This document shows positions 1 to 8,091 of a stretch of 64,000 nt of DNA, piece after piece (within the stretch, counting starts at the first letter, position 1; each line of letters starts with the position of its first letter). Both the position numbers and the translations under genes were made by a program. Under the pieces are notes generated by a model that had not been told where the DNA came from, did no database searches, and saw nothing but the letters and a program-made list of their open reading frames with translations. Where the stretch lies: the NCBI RefSeq assembly GCF_900111095.1, contig NZ_FOGB01000014.1, positions 1 to 64,000 on the forward strand. Direction: 5' to 3'. The DNA comes from Amphritea atlantica. Its GTDB lineage: Bacteria > Pseudomonadota > Gammaproteobacteria > Pseudomonadales > Balneatricaceae.

Positions 1-2
1 CC

Positions 3-82
3 CTAGCCAGTGGCGCAGCCACGTCTAGAGTAGTTAGAACGGAAACTTCATTTCCTGCTAGTCGTTAGACACGACTGCGTCG
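3..82. repeat. CTAG-linked hairpin cluster (copy 1)
   Basis: Three short hairpins lie in a row. The first is GTGGC-gca-GCCAC at 10-22, the second GGAAA-cttca-TTTCC at 41-55, and the third CGAC-tgc-GTCG at 72-82. They are joined by linkers containing CTAG or TTAG (GTCTAGAG, TGCTAG, GTTAGAC). The same architecture recurs at 217-243 and 44759-44922, so this looks like a REP-like dispersed element. No ORF is supported here. Confidence 0.6.
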
Positions 83-138
83 CTTGCTGGATAAAAACCG
101 TGGCTCGTCGCTCGTCGTTCGTAACAGCAAAAAGGCTG

Positions 139-209
139 CCGGGTTGTTGCCTTTAAGAATGCATGAAATACCAGAAAGCTCAGTATCACTACCGGGCTTT
201 TCGCTTTTT
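139..209 (+). other. Non-coding stretch with possible terminator
   Basis: Most of 83-300 has no supported gene. AAAGC at 175-179 and GCTTTT at 196-201 could pair as a weak terminator, and a T-run follows near 205-209, which may mark the end of a transcript entering from upstream of the window. GGGTTGTTGCCTTTAAG at 141-157 is nearly repeated at 47795-47810. Confidence 0.3.
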
Positions 210-216
210 CTAACCA

Positions 217-243
217 CTAGCAAGTGGCGCAGCCACGTCTAGC
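217..243. repeat. CTAG-linked hairpin (copy 2)
   Basis: A single GTGGC-gca-GCCAC hairpin (224-236) is bracketed by CTAGCAA on the left and GTCTAGC on the right. It is the cleanest single unit of the family seen at 3-82 and 44759-44922. Confidence 0.6.
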
Positions 244-306
244 AACTCACGTTTTTCCCCCTTGTAGCAAAACCCACAACAGCCCGGATCGATCAAATAC
301 TATCAA

Positions 307-322
307 TGTAGGCTTTCCAACA
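307..322. promoter_or_regulatory. NifA upstream activator site for nifF
   Basis: TGT-N10-ACA, the established NifA-binding consensus, is present with TGT at 307-309 and ACA at 320-322. Its centre lies 92 bp upstream of the -12 element of the sigma-54 promoter at 393-408, within the normal range for activation by DNA looping. Confidence 0.75.
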
Positions 323-392
323 AACGCTGAAAATAGTCAGACATACATATTTTTTACCTATATTTATCAATCACTTATTTTTATAAAAATCA

Positions 393-1042
<650 letters not shown>

Positions 1043-1106
1043 GCTCAGAGCGGACGGTATCCATAGTTTCTATTAGTTACGGTATTCCCTGCCGTACGCC
1101 TTTTAT

Positions 1107-1134
1107 GCGTAGCTCTCAGGGCTACGCTTTTTTT
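1107..1134 (+). terminator. Rho-independent terminator of nifF
   Basis: GCGTAGC (1107-1113) pairs with GCTACGC (1121-1127) across a 7-base loop and is followed by seven T. It separates nifF from clpP, so clpP needs its own promoter or readthrough. Confidence 0.85.
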
Positions 1135-1184
1135 CCGCCAGACAGCCTGACAGGCTGGCCTGCGTGTTCATGTGAGGTATTGCG

Positions 1185-1805
1185 ATGATCAATCCCAACG
1201 GTTCCGGAACTGACATACTCAATGCACTTGTCCCGATGGTGGTGGAACAATCCGCCAAGGGCGAGCGAGCCTATGATATCTATTCAAGATTGTTAAAGGA
1301 GCGGGTCATTTTTCTGATCGGCCCGGTTGAAGACCACATGGCCAATCTGGTGGTCGCACAGCTGCTGTTTCTGGAAGCGGAAAACCCAGGCAAAGATATC
1401 CACCTCTACATCAACTCTCCGGGAGGTTCGGTCACCGCCGGGATGTCTATTTATGACACCATGCAGTTTATTAAACCGGATGTCAGCACTATGTGTATGG
1501 GTCAGGCGGCCAGCATGGGCGCATTTCTGCTGGCCGGTGGTACTCAGGGTAAGCGCTTTGCACTGCCTAACGCCCGGGTGATGATCCACCAGCCGTTGGG
1601 CGGCTATCAGGGGCAGGCCTCCGATATTGAGATCCATACCAAAGAGATTCTCAGTATCCGCCACAAACTCAACAGCCTGCTGGCTAAGCACACCGGCCAA
1701 CCTCTGGAAACCATCAACCGGGATACCGACCGGGATAACTTTATGACCGCAGAGACAGCAAAAGCCTACGGTCTGATTGATGAAGTGCTGATTCAGCGAG
1801 GCTGA
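1185..1805 (+). CDS. clpP: ClpP protease subunit, nif-linked paralogue
   Basis: A 206-residue serine protease subunit of the ClpP family, which forms a tetradecameric barrel that degrades proteins unfolded by ClpX. The active-site serine lies in GQAASMG (about residue 108), the histidine in VMIHQP (about 133), and an aspartate in RDTDRDNFM (about 180-185), so the triad looks intact. TGTGAGG upstream supports the start. It sits directly downstream of nifF, while a ClpX gene ends the nifV-nifM operon at 8092-9384. A dedicated nif ClpXP pair is therefore inferred. The usual housekeeping clpP-clpX-lon arrangement is not seen here. Two small ORFs follow closely and may be co-transcribed. Confidence 0.9.
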   Translation: MINPNGSGTDILNALVPMVVEQSAKGERAYDIYSRLLKERVIFLIGPVEDHMANLVVAQLLFLEAENPGKDIHLYINSPGGSVTAGMSIYDTMQFIKPDVSTMCMGQAASMGAFLLAGGTQGKRFALPNARVMIHQPLGGYQGQASDIEIHTKEILSIRHKLNSLLAKHTGQPLETINRDTDRDNFMTAETAKAYGLIDEVLIQRG

Positions 1806-1811
1806 TAACGG

Positions 1812-2087
1812 ATGGCAGATCTTCAGAAATATAACCATTTCTATCTAAGTTACAGCGGCATCAAACTGCCGCTGAAGCTGGTCGGACCGCTAGAACTATC
1901 AGAGATCGAAAACCGGAACACGTTTTTCGCCTCGATAGAGGATGATCAGGGTCGGGTGACCGAGATCGCCAAAGTGGTCTACAACGAGATCGAGTTACAC
2001 CACCACTATCGCTATCACGATGATGACCAGAGTCTGGTAGAGGCGGTGATCACCGCGGATGGGGAAACCCATACCATTCAGTATTGA
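1812..2087 (+). CDS. Small conserved-looking protein downstream of clpP
   Basis: A 91-residue acidic protein beginning 7 bases after the clpP stop, so very probably translated from the clpP mRNA. Visible features are an N-terminal aromatic stretch (HFYLSYSG), a central acidic region, and a histidine-rich segment ELHHHYRYHDDDQ at about 61-73 that might bind metal. It has the look of a small beta-rich cytoplasmic protein with no signal peptide or membrane segment. I do not recognise a family with certainty. Position suggests an accessory role in the nif region, which is inference only. Confidence 0.75.
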   Translation: MADLQKYNHFYLSYSGIKLPLKLVGPLELSEIENRNTFFASIEDDQGRVTEIAKVVYNEIELHHHYRYHDDDQSLVEAVITADGETHTIQY

Positions 2088-2154
2088 GGTCAGGGGAAGC
2101 CCTGTTTCAGAACGGCGGGTACACAAGACCACCGTTATTACCGGAGAGACGATT

Positions 2155-2418
2155 ATGCTTGAATCAGACTTTTTTGAAGTGTCCGATGAGTTTATCAACC
2201 TTGCCAATGATCTCGGCGACGAGTGGGCTCAGCCGATGCTCAGTGCATCGATCATGCATGCGGCGGCACGTTTTAATGCTTTCCACCTGATGTCACAGAA
2301 TGATACCGGTGATATCAATACCGCCATCGATTTTCTCACCACACAATACAAACAGATGCTGATAGAAAACCTGCGGGAACTGAGAAGCGATCAGCCGGAT
2401 ATGCTCAATCACAGCTGA
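2155..2418 (+). CDS. DUF3144 family protein
   Basis: An 87-residue protein matching the DUF3144 pattern: N-terminal ESDFFEVSDEFINLAN, then SASIMHAAARFNAFHLMSQ, then a helical C-terminus. The function of the family is unknown. Start 2155 is preferred to the longer in-frame ATG at 2059, which would overlap the previous gene; CCGGAGAG lies 5-10 bases upstream of 2155. It is the last gene of the nifF-clpP side before an unrelated benzoate transporter, and is probably part of the clpP transcript. Confidence 0.8.
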   Translation: MLESDFFEVSDEFINLANDLGDEWAQPMLSASIMHAAARFNAFHLMSQNDTGDINTAIDFLTTQYKQMLIENLRELRSDQPDMLNHS

Positions 2419-2503
2419 TCTGTTCCCGGTGCCCTCGGCAGTAACATAGAGAACACCACAGAGAGCACAGAGGCCTGCAGGATTGAGCGCACGTACAGCA
2501 TGG

Positions 2504-3697
2504 CTAGCGGCTCAGTCTGACACTCTTCTGCACATAGTAGGCGATCAGGCCGATGCACAACCCCCAGAACGCGCTGCTGATGCCCAGCAGGTTCAGCCCG
2601 GATGCGGTGACTAAAAAGGTCAGCAACGCGGCTTCCCTGTCACCCGGATCGGCCAGCGCAGCCGACAGACTGTTACCGATGGTACTCAACAGCGCCAGTC
2701 CCGCGATCGCCATCACCAGTGCCGTTGGAAAAGCGGTAAACAGTGAGGCGATGGTCGAGCCAAACAGCCCGGTTAACAGATAAAAGCCCCCGGCCCACAC
2801 TGATGCCATATAGCGTTTTGACCGATCCTGCCCGGCCTCATCGCCCATACAGATCGCCGCCGTAATCGCCGCCAGGTTGTATGAGAATCCCCCAAAAGGA
2901 GCCAGCACCACCCCGGCAAAACCGGTCCAGGTGAGCAGAGGCGAAACCGGTGTTTCATAACCATTGGCGCGCAGCACAGCGACACCCGGCACATTCTGCG
3001 AAGCCATGGTGATAATGAACAGCGGTACCCCTACCCCAATCATGGTCTGCAGATTAAAGGTCGGCGTGACCCAGAGCGGCGTCGACAACTGCCAGTTAAG
3101 CACCTCAACATTCAGTTGCCCCTGAATCAACGCCGTGGCAGTACCCGCTAACAGTACAATAGGGATGGTATAGCGCGGCAACAAACGTTTTACGGCGATA
3201 AAAACCGCTAACATCAGCCCCACCAGCAGCAGACTGGATTGCATCACCTTAAACAGATCGATGCCAAACTGCAGTAGAACCCCTGCCAGCATCGCCCCGG
3301 CCAAAGGCATCGGAACATGATGCATTATTTTTTCAAACCAGCCGGTAATACCACACAACAGAATCAGTCCGGAGCTGAAAATAAAAATACCGATCGCCTC
3401 ATTAATCGGCACACCGGACAACGCCGTTACCAACAGCGCCGCCCCCGGTGTCGACCAGGCTGTCAGTACCGGAGTTCGAAAGTAGAGGGACAGACCGGCA
3501 CTGGTCAGTCCCATACCGATACCCAACGCCCACAACCAGGAGCTGATTTCAGCTGTTGAAGCCCCGGCAGCCGCGGCCGCCTGAAAGATAATCACCGCCG
3601 AACTGGTATAACCAACCAGTACGGCAACAAAGCCCGCAGACAGATGTGACAGGTTGAATAAACCTGCTACGCCTGGTCGGCTCTTTATTGATCCCAT
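2504..3697 (-). CDS. benE: BenE-family benzoate/proton symporter
   Basis: A 397-residue inner-membrane protein with about 11-12 hydrophobic segments. It fits the BenE family of benzoate:H+ symporters in length and in motifs such as GVPLFIITMASQNVPG, PFGGFSYNLAAITAAICMG and TAWSTPGAALL. GGAG lies 8 bases before the ATG. It is divergent from a cupin-type XRE regulator (3821-4393), a standard arrangement for local control of a transporter. No benzoate-degradation genes are nearby, so the actual substrate is uncertain; purine- or other aromatic-acid-type cargo cannot be excluded. Confidence 0.88.
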   Translation of the reverse strand: MGSIKSRPGVAGLFNLSHLSAGFVAVLVGYTSSAVIIFQAAAAAGASTAEISSWLWALGIGMGLTSAGLSLYFRTPVLTAWSTPGAALLVTALSGVPINEAIGIFIFSSGLILLCGITGWFEKIMHHVPMPLAGAMLAGVLLQFGIDLFKVMQSSLLLVGLMLAVFIAVKRLLPRYTIPIVLLAGTATALIQGQLNVEVLNWQLSTPLWVTPTFNLQTMIGVGVPLFIITMASQNVPGVAVLRANGYETPVSPLLTWTGFAGVVLAPFGGFSYNLAAITAAICMGDEAGQDRSKRYMASVWAGGFYLLTGLFGSTIASLFTAFPTALVMAIAGLALLSTIGNSLSAALADPGDREAALLTFLVTASGLNLLGISSAFWGLCIGLIAYYVQKSVRLSR

Positions 3698-3726
3698 GCT
3701 ACCAACTCCCTACACCCGAAAACATG

Positions 3727-3784
3727 TTGTGCGTTATAACGTCCAAGTACGGCAAGCGTATCATTGTGCGTTATAGCGTACAAT
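3727..3784. promoter_or_regulatory. Candidate operator between benE and its regulator
   Basis: TTGTGCGTTATAACGT (3727-3742) is repeated as TTGTGCGTTATAGCGT (3764-3779), 37 bp apart. The second copy is bracketed by ATTGT and ACAAT (3763-3784). These direct repeats in the divergent intergenic region are the obvious candidate sites for the XRE-cupin protein encoded next door. Confidence 0.55.
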
Positions 3785-3820
3785 GATAATTTAATACCTC
3801 TCTTCTAACCGGAAGCCCCA

Positions 3821-4393
3821 ATGCAGGAAATAAATCTTTATCTCGCGACCACATTGAAACAGCTCAGACAGACAAAAGGCTGGAGCCTTGACCGTGCTGC
3901 CAGTGAAACCGGCGTTAGCAAAGCGATGCTGGGACAGATTGAGCGAGGTGAGTCCAGCCCCACCATTGCAACGATGTGGAAGATATCAAAAGGGTTTCAT
4001 AAATCGTTATCCAGCCTGTTAGAGCCGTCAGCAGACAACAACAGTCAAACCGTGATCCGCCCGCCAAATAAGCAATCCAAAGTGCTGGACAGCAACAACA
4101 GTCCGATCGCACCGATATTTCCCTATGAGGAACAGTTTGGATTCGAGATGTTTGAGTTAACGCTGTTGCCGGGCTATGAGCGGATATCTGAACCCCACAT
4201 TGATGGTGTCACGGAACATGTGATTGTCATCAGTGGAGAGATGGAACTCCTGATTAATGGTGAATGGATTAAACTGACTCAGGGATCATCGGTGCGGTTT
4301 GCCGGTGACACACTTCATGGATACCGGAACAGCAGCGCCAGCCCCGCTGTTTTTCACAACATTCTTCACTATGCCCATGATGTTTCTGAATAA
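3821..4393 (+). CDS. XRE-family regulator with C-terminal cupin domain
   Basis: A 190-residue transcription factor. Residues about 8-62 form an XRE helix-turn-helix (LKQLRQTKGWSLDRAA followed by VSKAMLGQIERGESSP). Residues about 110-185 form a cupin_2 barrel (EPHIDGVTEHVIVISGEME, then FAGDTLHGYRN) that usually binds a small ligand. This HTH-cupin class regulates neighbouring catabolic or transport genes. It is divergent from benE across an intergenic region with repeated palindromic sites, so benE control is likely. The ligand is not predictable. Confidence 0.88.
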   Translation: MQEINLYLATTLKQLRQTKGWSLDRAASETGVSKAMLGQIERGESSPTIATMWKISKGFHKSLSSLLEPSADNNSQTVIRPPNKQSKVLDSNNSPIAPIFPYEEQFGFEMFELTLLPGYERISEPHIDGVTEHVIVISGEMELLINGEWIKLTQGSSVRFAGDTLHGYRNSSASPAVFHNILHYAHDVSE

Positions 4394-4527
4394 ATAATTT
4401 CAACGTAAGCTGGGGTCTGAATAAAGAAGCAAAGATAACCACAGCATTAACAATCGCCCACCCTCCTGCCATTTTTAGACTACGCTTAATCTGAACTCGA
4501 TAATGGCCTGAAGGGATGGGAAGTAGC

Positions 4528-4743
4528 ATGTCTGATCACCACACATACCGGAAAACAGAGATAGTAGGTTCATCACCTATCAGCAGTGACGAAGCGATTC
4601 GTAATGCATTGGCTGAGTGCAGTAAAACGATCAGAAATATGGAGTGGTTTGAGGTAGTTGAAACCCGGGGACATATTGTCAACGGTCAGGTGGGCCACTT
4701 TCAGGTCACACTGAAAGTGGGCTTCAGGGTCGAAAGCAGCTGA
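4528..4743 (+). CDS. Dodecin family flavin-binding protein
   Basis: A 71-residue protein of dodecin size and pattern: YRKTEIVGSSPISSDEAIRNAL, then MEWFEVVETRGHIVNGQVGHFQVTLKVGFRV. Dodecins assemble into hollow 12-mers that store or buffer flavins in the cytoplasm; the family tryptophan and the VGHFQVTLKVGF strand are present. Start 4528 is preferred over the in-frame ATG at 4516 because a GGGA sequence is properly spaced only for the later one. Standing alone between two terminator-like regions, it appears monocistronic. Confidence 0.85.
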   Translation: MSDHHTYRKTEIVGSSPISSDEAIRNALAECSKTIRNMEWFEVVETRGHIVNGQVGHFQVTLKVGFRVESS

Positions 4744-4809
4744 TACTTCCGGCTCACATTCAAAGACAAGAGCTCAGGCATAACTCCCGGTGCTGATGCC
4801 AGACAAGCT

Positions 4810-4846
4810 GTTTAATCAGCTAATCTCTTTGATTAGCTGATTAAAC
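4810..4846 (-). terminator. Perfect 16-bp hairpin overlapping a stop codon
   Basis: GTTTAATCAGCTAATC (4810-4825) is an exact inverted repeat of 4831-4846, with a 5-base loop. The left half contains the stop codon of the 4816-5199 gene and the right half its last codons. No U-run follows on the minus strand, so it is either a factor-assisted terminator or a 3' stability hairpin. Confidence 0.6.
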
Positions 4847-5199
4847 TTATCCGGATCTTCAGCTTTGAGGGTCATCAGCGATGACTTCAGCGAGTTGATA
4901 TTCGCTGACAGATGCTGCCGTTTAACCTGCTCTATATCTTCAGCTATCTTTTGCAACTGATCTATGGATTCACTGGTCTGATGCTTTGTCAGCTCCAATA
5001 ACACATCGGTAATCACCCCCAGTTGCTTACCATAACTGGCCACATCCCGGACCACGGCGGTTTCTATTTGACGGTTACCCGCAAAATTAACCTCAATCTG
5101 GGGAGACCACCAACTGGTAACAGGGGAGATATCCTGGGTCAGATCACCACTGAAAGGCGGCTTGAACATCCCCAGCCAGGGATTCATCCATAGGTTCAT
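4816..5199 (-). CDS. Uncharacterised helical protein
   Basis: A 127-residue protein with a Trp/Pro-rich N-terminus (MNLWMNPWLGMFKPPF) followed from about residue 55 by a long, mostly helical region with heptad-like spacing. GGAGAG lies 7 bases before the ATG. The combination of a small hydrophobic head and an amphipathic helical body resembles phasins or other granule-binding proteins, but no family signature is clear, so the function is left open. The last codons form half of a perfect hairpin (4810-4846). Confidence 0.75.
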   Translation of the reverse strand: MNLWMNPWLGMFKPPFSGDLTQDISPVTSWWSPQIEVNFAGNRQIETAVVRDVASYGKQLGVITDVLLELTKHQTSESIDQLQKIAEDIEQVKRQHLSANINSLKSSLMTLKAEDPDKFNQLIKEIS

Positions 5200-5300
5200 A
5201 CTCAGTCTCTCCTCTGAATTCAGTCAATACCCATATCAAAACTCAGATCAGTATAGACAGATTTTCAGCGAACAACGCCTTGTATTACCTCGTCAGCCAC

Positions 5301-6218
5301 TCAGCGACGCCGGGGTTTTCTGGCACTCCTGCCCGATTTACCTCGAGGACTTTCGCCGGATTTGGGGGAATAAGATGACGCGCCACCGGATCTGGATTTC
5401 TGTGAACCACGTCCCGATCCGCTCTTTTTATTTTGCCCGCCAGGTTTTTTACTCTGACCACCGCCAGATCGTTTTTTCTGCCCCGCAGGTGCTTCCGATG
5501 ACGAGGCAGCCGCCGCTTTTAAGATCTGCTTCAGTTCGTCCTCTGTCAGATCCCGCCACTCACCCACCGGCAAGCCTTTGAGATCGACATTCATGATCCG
5601 CACCCGCTCCAGTTTTGTCACTTCATAATTGAAGTGTTCACACATCCGGCGAATCTGGCGGTTCAGGCCCTGGATCAGGGTGATACGAAACACCTTAGGC
5701 GACTCTTTAGTGATCTTGCATTTTTTGGTGACCTTACCGAGCATCGGCACCCCGGCACTCATTCCGGTAATAAACTCATCGGTGATCGGCTTGTTCACCG
5801 TTACCAGATACTCTTTCTCATGCTTATTTCCGGCACGCAGAATCTTATTTACCAGGTCGCCATTGTTAGTGAGAAAGATCAGCCCCTGAGAGTCTTTATC
5901 CAAACGGCCAATAGGAAAGATGCGGGTGCTGTGATTGACAAAATCGACGATATTATTGCGTTCACTTCCCTCGGTGGTACTGACAACGCCCACCGGTTTA
6001 TTCAATGCAATAAACACAAGATCTTCCGCTTCTTCAGGATCAATCGCCTGACCGTTCACCTTCACCAGATCTCCCGGGGAAACCCGGTCACCGATAGCGG
6101 CGCGCTTACCATTGATAAACACATTACCCTGCTCAATAAAACGATCTGCGTCCCTGCGGGAGCAGATACCACTATCACTGATATATTTATTCAAACGGGT
6201 TGATGTGTCACTCAACAT
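5301..6218 (-). CDS. rluF: 23S rRNA pseudouridine(2604) synthase RluF
   Basis: A 305-residue pseudouridine synthase of the RsuA/RluB/E/F family. An S4 RNA-binding domain occupies residues about 6-60 ([20 protein letters not shown]). The catalytic domain includes [17 protein letters not shown], where the aspartate is the nucleophile, and [13 protein letters not shown]. The match to E. coli RluF is near-continuous to about residue 250. A basic, low-complexity Lys/Arg/Ser/Gly tail follows, as in other RluF proteins. The start is set at 6218 by homology ([13 protein letters not shown]); an upstream TTG at 6233 is possible. Confidence 0.93.
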   Translation of the reverse strand: MLSDTSTRLNKYISDSGICSRRDADRFIEQGNVFINGKRAAIGDRVSPGDLVKVNGQAIDPEEAEDLVFIALNKPVGVVSTTEGSERNNIVDFVNHSTRIFPIGRLDKDSQGLIFLTNNGDLVNKILRAGNKHEKEYLVTVNKPITDEFITGMSAGVPMLGKVTKKCKITKESPKVFRITLIQGLNRQIRRMCEHFNYEVTKLERVRIMNVDLKGLPVGEWRDLTEDELKQILKAAAASSSEAPAGQKKRSGGGQSKKPGGQNKKSGSGRGSQKSRSGGASSYSPKSGESPRGKSGRSARKPRRR

Positions 6219-6379
6219 AGATTGATGTCTCAAAAATGGGGGCTGAAATGGCTTATCAGATGAAATCTGAAGCGGGTAGCATCTGAATTATGCGTATTCT
6301 TGACCAAATGACCGGCAGGCGCCAGTCCTGTCATAAAATTAAAGGGTTAATTAAGAGGGAAATGACAACTGAAACAGAT

Positions 6380-6898
6380 TCAGGCCTCTTCAGTCATCTG
6401 CCTGAGTTTATTGATGGTATTGAGATTCCTTCCCGTGGCGGGCACACCCAGACACTTTTCCAGACCGGCGACCAGTTTTGACCGGCCGATCCCATCCGGC
6501 GCCTGTAGATAGAAAACCTTTCCTTTTATCTCAAAACGCTCAGTTTCAGAAGCCAGCGCCATCAGTTTTGCCCTATCAGGCTGAGGCTCGTGCTGTAAAA
6601 AGTAAAAGTGAACCGATTTACCATCAGCCAGATCATAGGGGTTATGTTTCACCGCCGCATCAAACTCATCCTCGCCCAGCACGATCATTTCAGGCCGGAA
6701 ACCAAACCCCGCTTCAATCTCACGTAGTACACTCTCTCCGGGTTTCGATTTTCCCTTTAAAATAACATTGCCACTCTGAATGTAGGTTCGCACCGCATCA
6801 AAGCCGTTCTGTTGCAACAGTAAACGCAGATCCGCCATTGGCAGGATATTTCGCCCGCCAACGTTAATGCCTCTGAACAGTAAAATATAGGTTTTCAT
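6380..6898 (-). CDS. DUF1697 family protein
   Basis: A 172-residue cytoplasmic protein with the DUF1697 signature: MKTYILLFRGINVGGRNILPMADLRLLL at the start, then VRTYIQSGNVILKG, and a C-terminal NLNTINKLRQM block. The biochemical role of this family is not established. It stands alone, with an inverted repeat upstream (6924-6949). Confidence 0.85.
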   Translation of the reverse strand: MKTYILLFRGINVGGRNILPMADLRLLLQQNGFDAVRTYIQSGNVILKGKSKPGESVLREIEAGFGFRPEMIVLGEDEFDAAVKHNPYDLADGKSVHFYFLQHEPQPDRAKLMALASETERFEIKGKVFYLQAPDGIGRSKLVAGLEKCLGVPATGRNLNTINKLRQMTEEA

Positions 6899-6923
6899 CG
6901 TATTACAGAGTTCCCTTCAGCAA

Positions 6924-6949
6924 GAGAGCGGTCTGTTAACACCGCTCTC
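6924..6949. terminator. Inverted repeat, possible terminator
   Basis: GAGAGCGGT (6924-6932) pairs exactly with ACCGCTCTC (6941-6949) across 8 bases. No T-run follows on either strand. It lies between two minus-strand genes and could end the 6986-7477 transcript. Confidence 0.45.
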
Positions 6950-6985
6950 CCCTGATTGCTCCTGGACGAGCCTTAGTGATCAGGT

Positions 6986-7477
6986 TTACTCGGCCCTGGC
7001 GTCGGCCCCATGTTCAGATAACTGCGCACCAAACCAGCGATGAATCGCAGTTAACAGATGAAGATCGGTGGTTTCAAAACGGATCTGAGCCCCTGTCGTG
7101 AGAGGTGAGTAGGTGACCGCTATTCCCGCTGACCCGGCCTGAAGTTCTTTAAGTCCCGGCATCGTGGCACCATGCAACATTGCCGGATCGGAATAGTCAC
7201 CCTGCTGGAAACGTTCAGCCTCATGACTGAGATGTTGCTGAATCATAGCGATCTGATCATGCGCAGCGGCATCTTTAGCAACGACCTTTTGCACCCCTCC
7301 GAATTCGGTCATGGTGAACACATGCATGGTCTCCGACATTGCAAAGGGCATCACATGGTGAGACATCTGATGCACCTGCTCCTGGGTGGTTTGAGCGGAT
7401 GCCGAAGCAACGCTTATCAGCAGCAGAAGCACAGCGGCCTGCACGGCTTTTGCAATACAACACACAGACTGTTTCAT
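6986..7477 (-). CDS. Exported protein of unknown function
   Basis: A 163-residue protein with a clear N-terminal signal peptide (hydrophobic core VLLLLISVASASA, probable cleavage after ASAQ). The mature part is rich in His and Met near its start (HQMSHHVMPFAM, ETMHVF) and ends with LLTAIHRWFGAQLSEHGAD. The His/Met richness suggests possible copper or other metal contact in the periplasm, but this is inference. No family is recognised with confidence. Confidence 0.75.
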   Translation of the reverse strand: MKQSVCCIAKAVQAAVLLLLISVASASAQTTQEQVHQMSHHVMPFAMSETMHVFTMTEFGGVQKVVAKDAAAHDQIAMIQQHLSHEAERFQQGDYSDPAMLHGATMPGLKELQAGSAGIAVTYSPLTTGAQIRFETTDLHLLTAIHRWFGAQLSEHGADARAE

Positions 7478-7585
7478 ATCATCTCCATCTTATTCGGGTG
7501 AGGAACAACAGCAAAGCAGCAGATCTGTCGGTCAGGCACCACGTATCCATAGAGCTTAAACCTATAAGCCTGCCATTAAAACGGT

Positions 7586-7813
7586 TTAATCCTTACAAAA
7601 CAGTGTTGCGAACAGCTGCGTTGATTCTTTCAAACCCGCTTCTGTCAGCACAACCGATTTAGTCTTGTTAACCGGATCATGAATATACCCCTTTTCATGC
7701 AACCGATTCATGACCTCAAAATCCATCCCTTTCCAGGCACGGACTTCATCATGAAGCGTCAGCTGTAATAGCGCTAAAACGGTTTGGTCAATTTTATCTT
7801 CATCGATATTCAT
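7586..7813 (-). CDS. DUF6429 family protein
   Basis: A 75-residue protein beginning MNIDEDKIDQTVLALLQLTLHDE and continuing RAWKGMDFEVMNRLHEKGYIHDPVNKTKSVVLTEAGLK, the pattern of the DUF6429 family. It looks like a small winged-helix-like protein. Function unknown. It marks the end of the non-nif block, just before the clpX end of the nif operon. Confidence 0.8.
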   Translation of the reverse strand: MNIDEDKIDQTVLALLQLTLHDEVRAWKGMDFEVMNRLHEKGYIHDPVNKTKSVVLTEAGLKESTQLFATLFCKD

Positions 7814-7824
7814 AGGGCCCCTCC

Positions 7825-8019
7825 ATGATAGCGGCTGATGTCACACAGGCGCATCGGACACTACGGAACTGGATGGTAGCCCGCTACGGCTACTTTGTGG
7901 CGCCCTTGAAGAAGAGTATAGCCCTAATAGCCAACACTATAAGCCCCATTGCGCGAGCTAACTATAAGTTGATCCAGTCGTTCATGAGGAGATCCCCAAA
8001 GGGCGTTAGAAAGGGGTAA
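7825..8019 (+). CDS. Doubtful small basic ORF
   Basis: A possible 64-residue basic peptide followed directly by a plus-strand terminator at 8034-8066. No ribosome-binding site is evident before its ATG, and no family is recognised. It could be a remnant of a degraded gene or part of a small RNA that ends at the terminator. Listed only because the terminator needs a transcript. Confidence 0.2.
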   Translation: MIAADVTQAHRTLRNWMVARYGYFVAPLKKSIALIANTISPIARANYKLIQSFMRRSPKGVRKG

Positions 8020-8033
8020 GTAACAGGATATAG

Positions 8034-8066
8034 AGCGGGACGGCCCCCTGGGCCATCCCGCTTTTT
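8034..8066 (+). terminator. Strong plus-strand terminator
   Basis: AGCGGGACGGCCC pairs with GGGCCATCCCGCT (one mismatch) and is followed by TTTTT. It points along the plus strand, against the flanking minus-strand genes, so it either ends an unannotated plus-strand transcript from 7814-8030 or protects the clpX end from antisense transcription. Confidence 0.75.
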
Positions 8067-8091
8067 CGAGATAGGAGCAGCGGTTTTTCCT

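Noticed and set aside
1135-1184. Sigma-54 promoter before clpP
   Set aside because: A TGGCCTG sequence is present near 1156, but no GC occurs at the required 10-base spacing.
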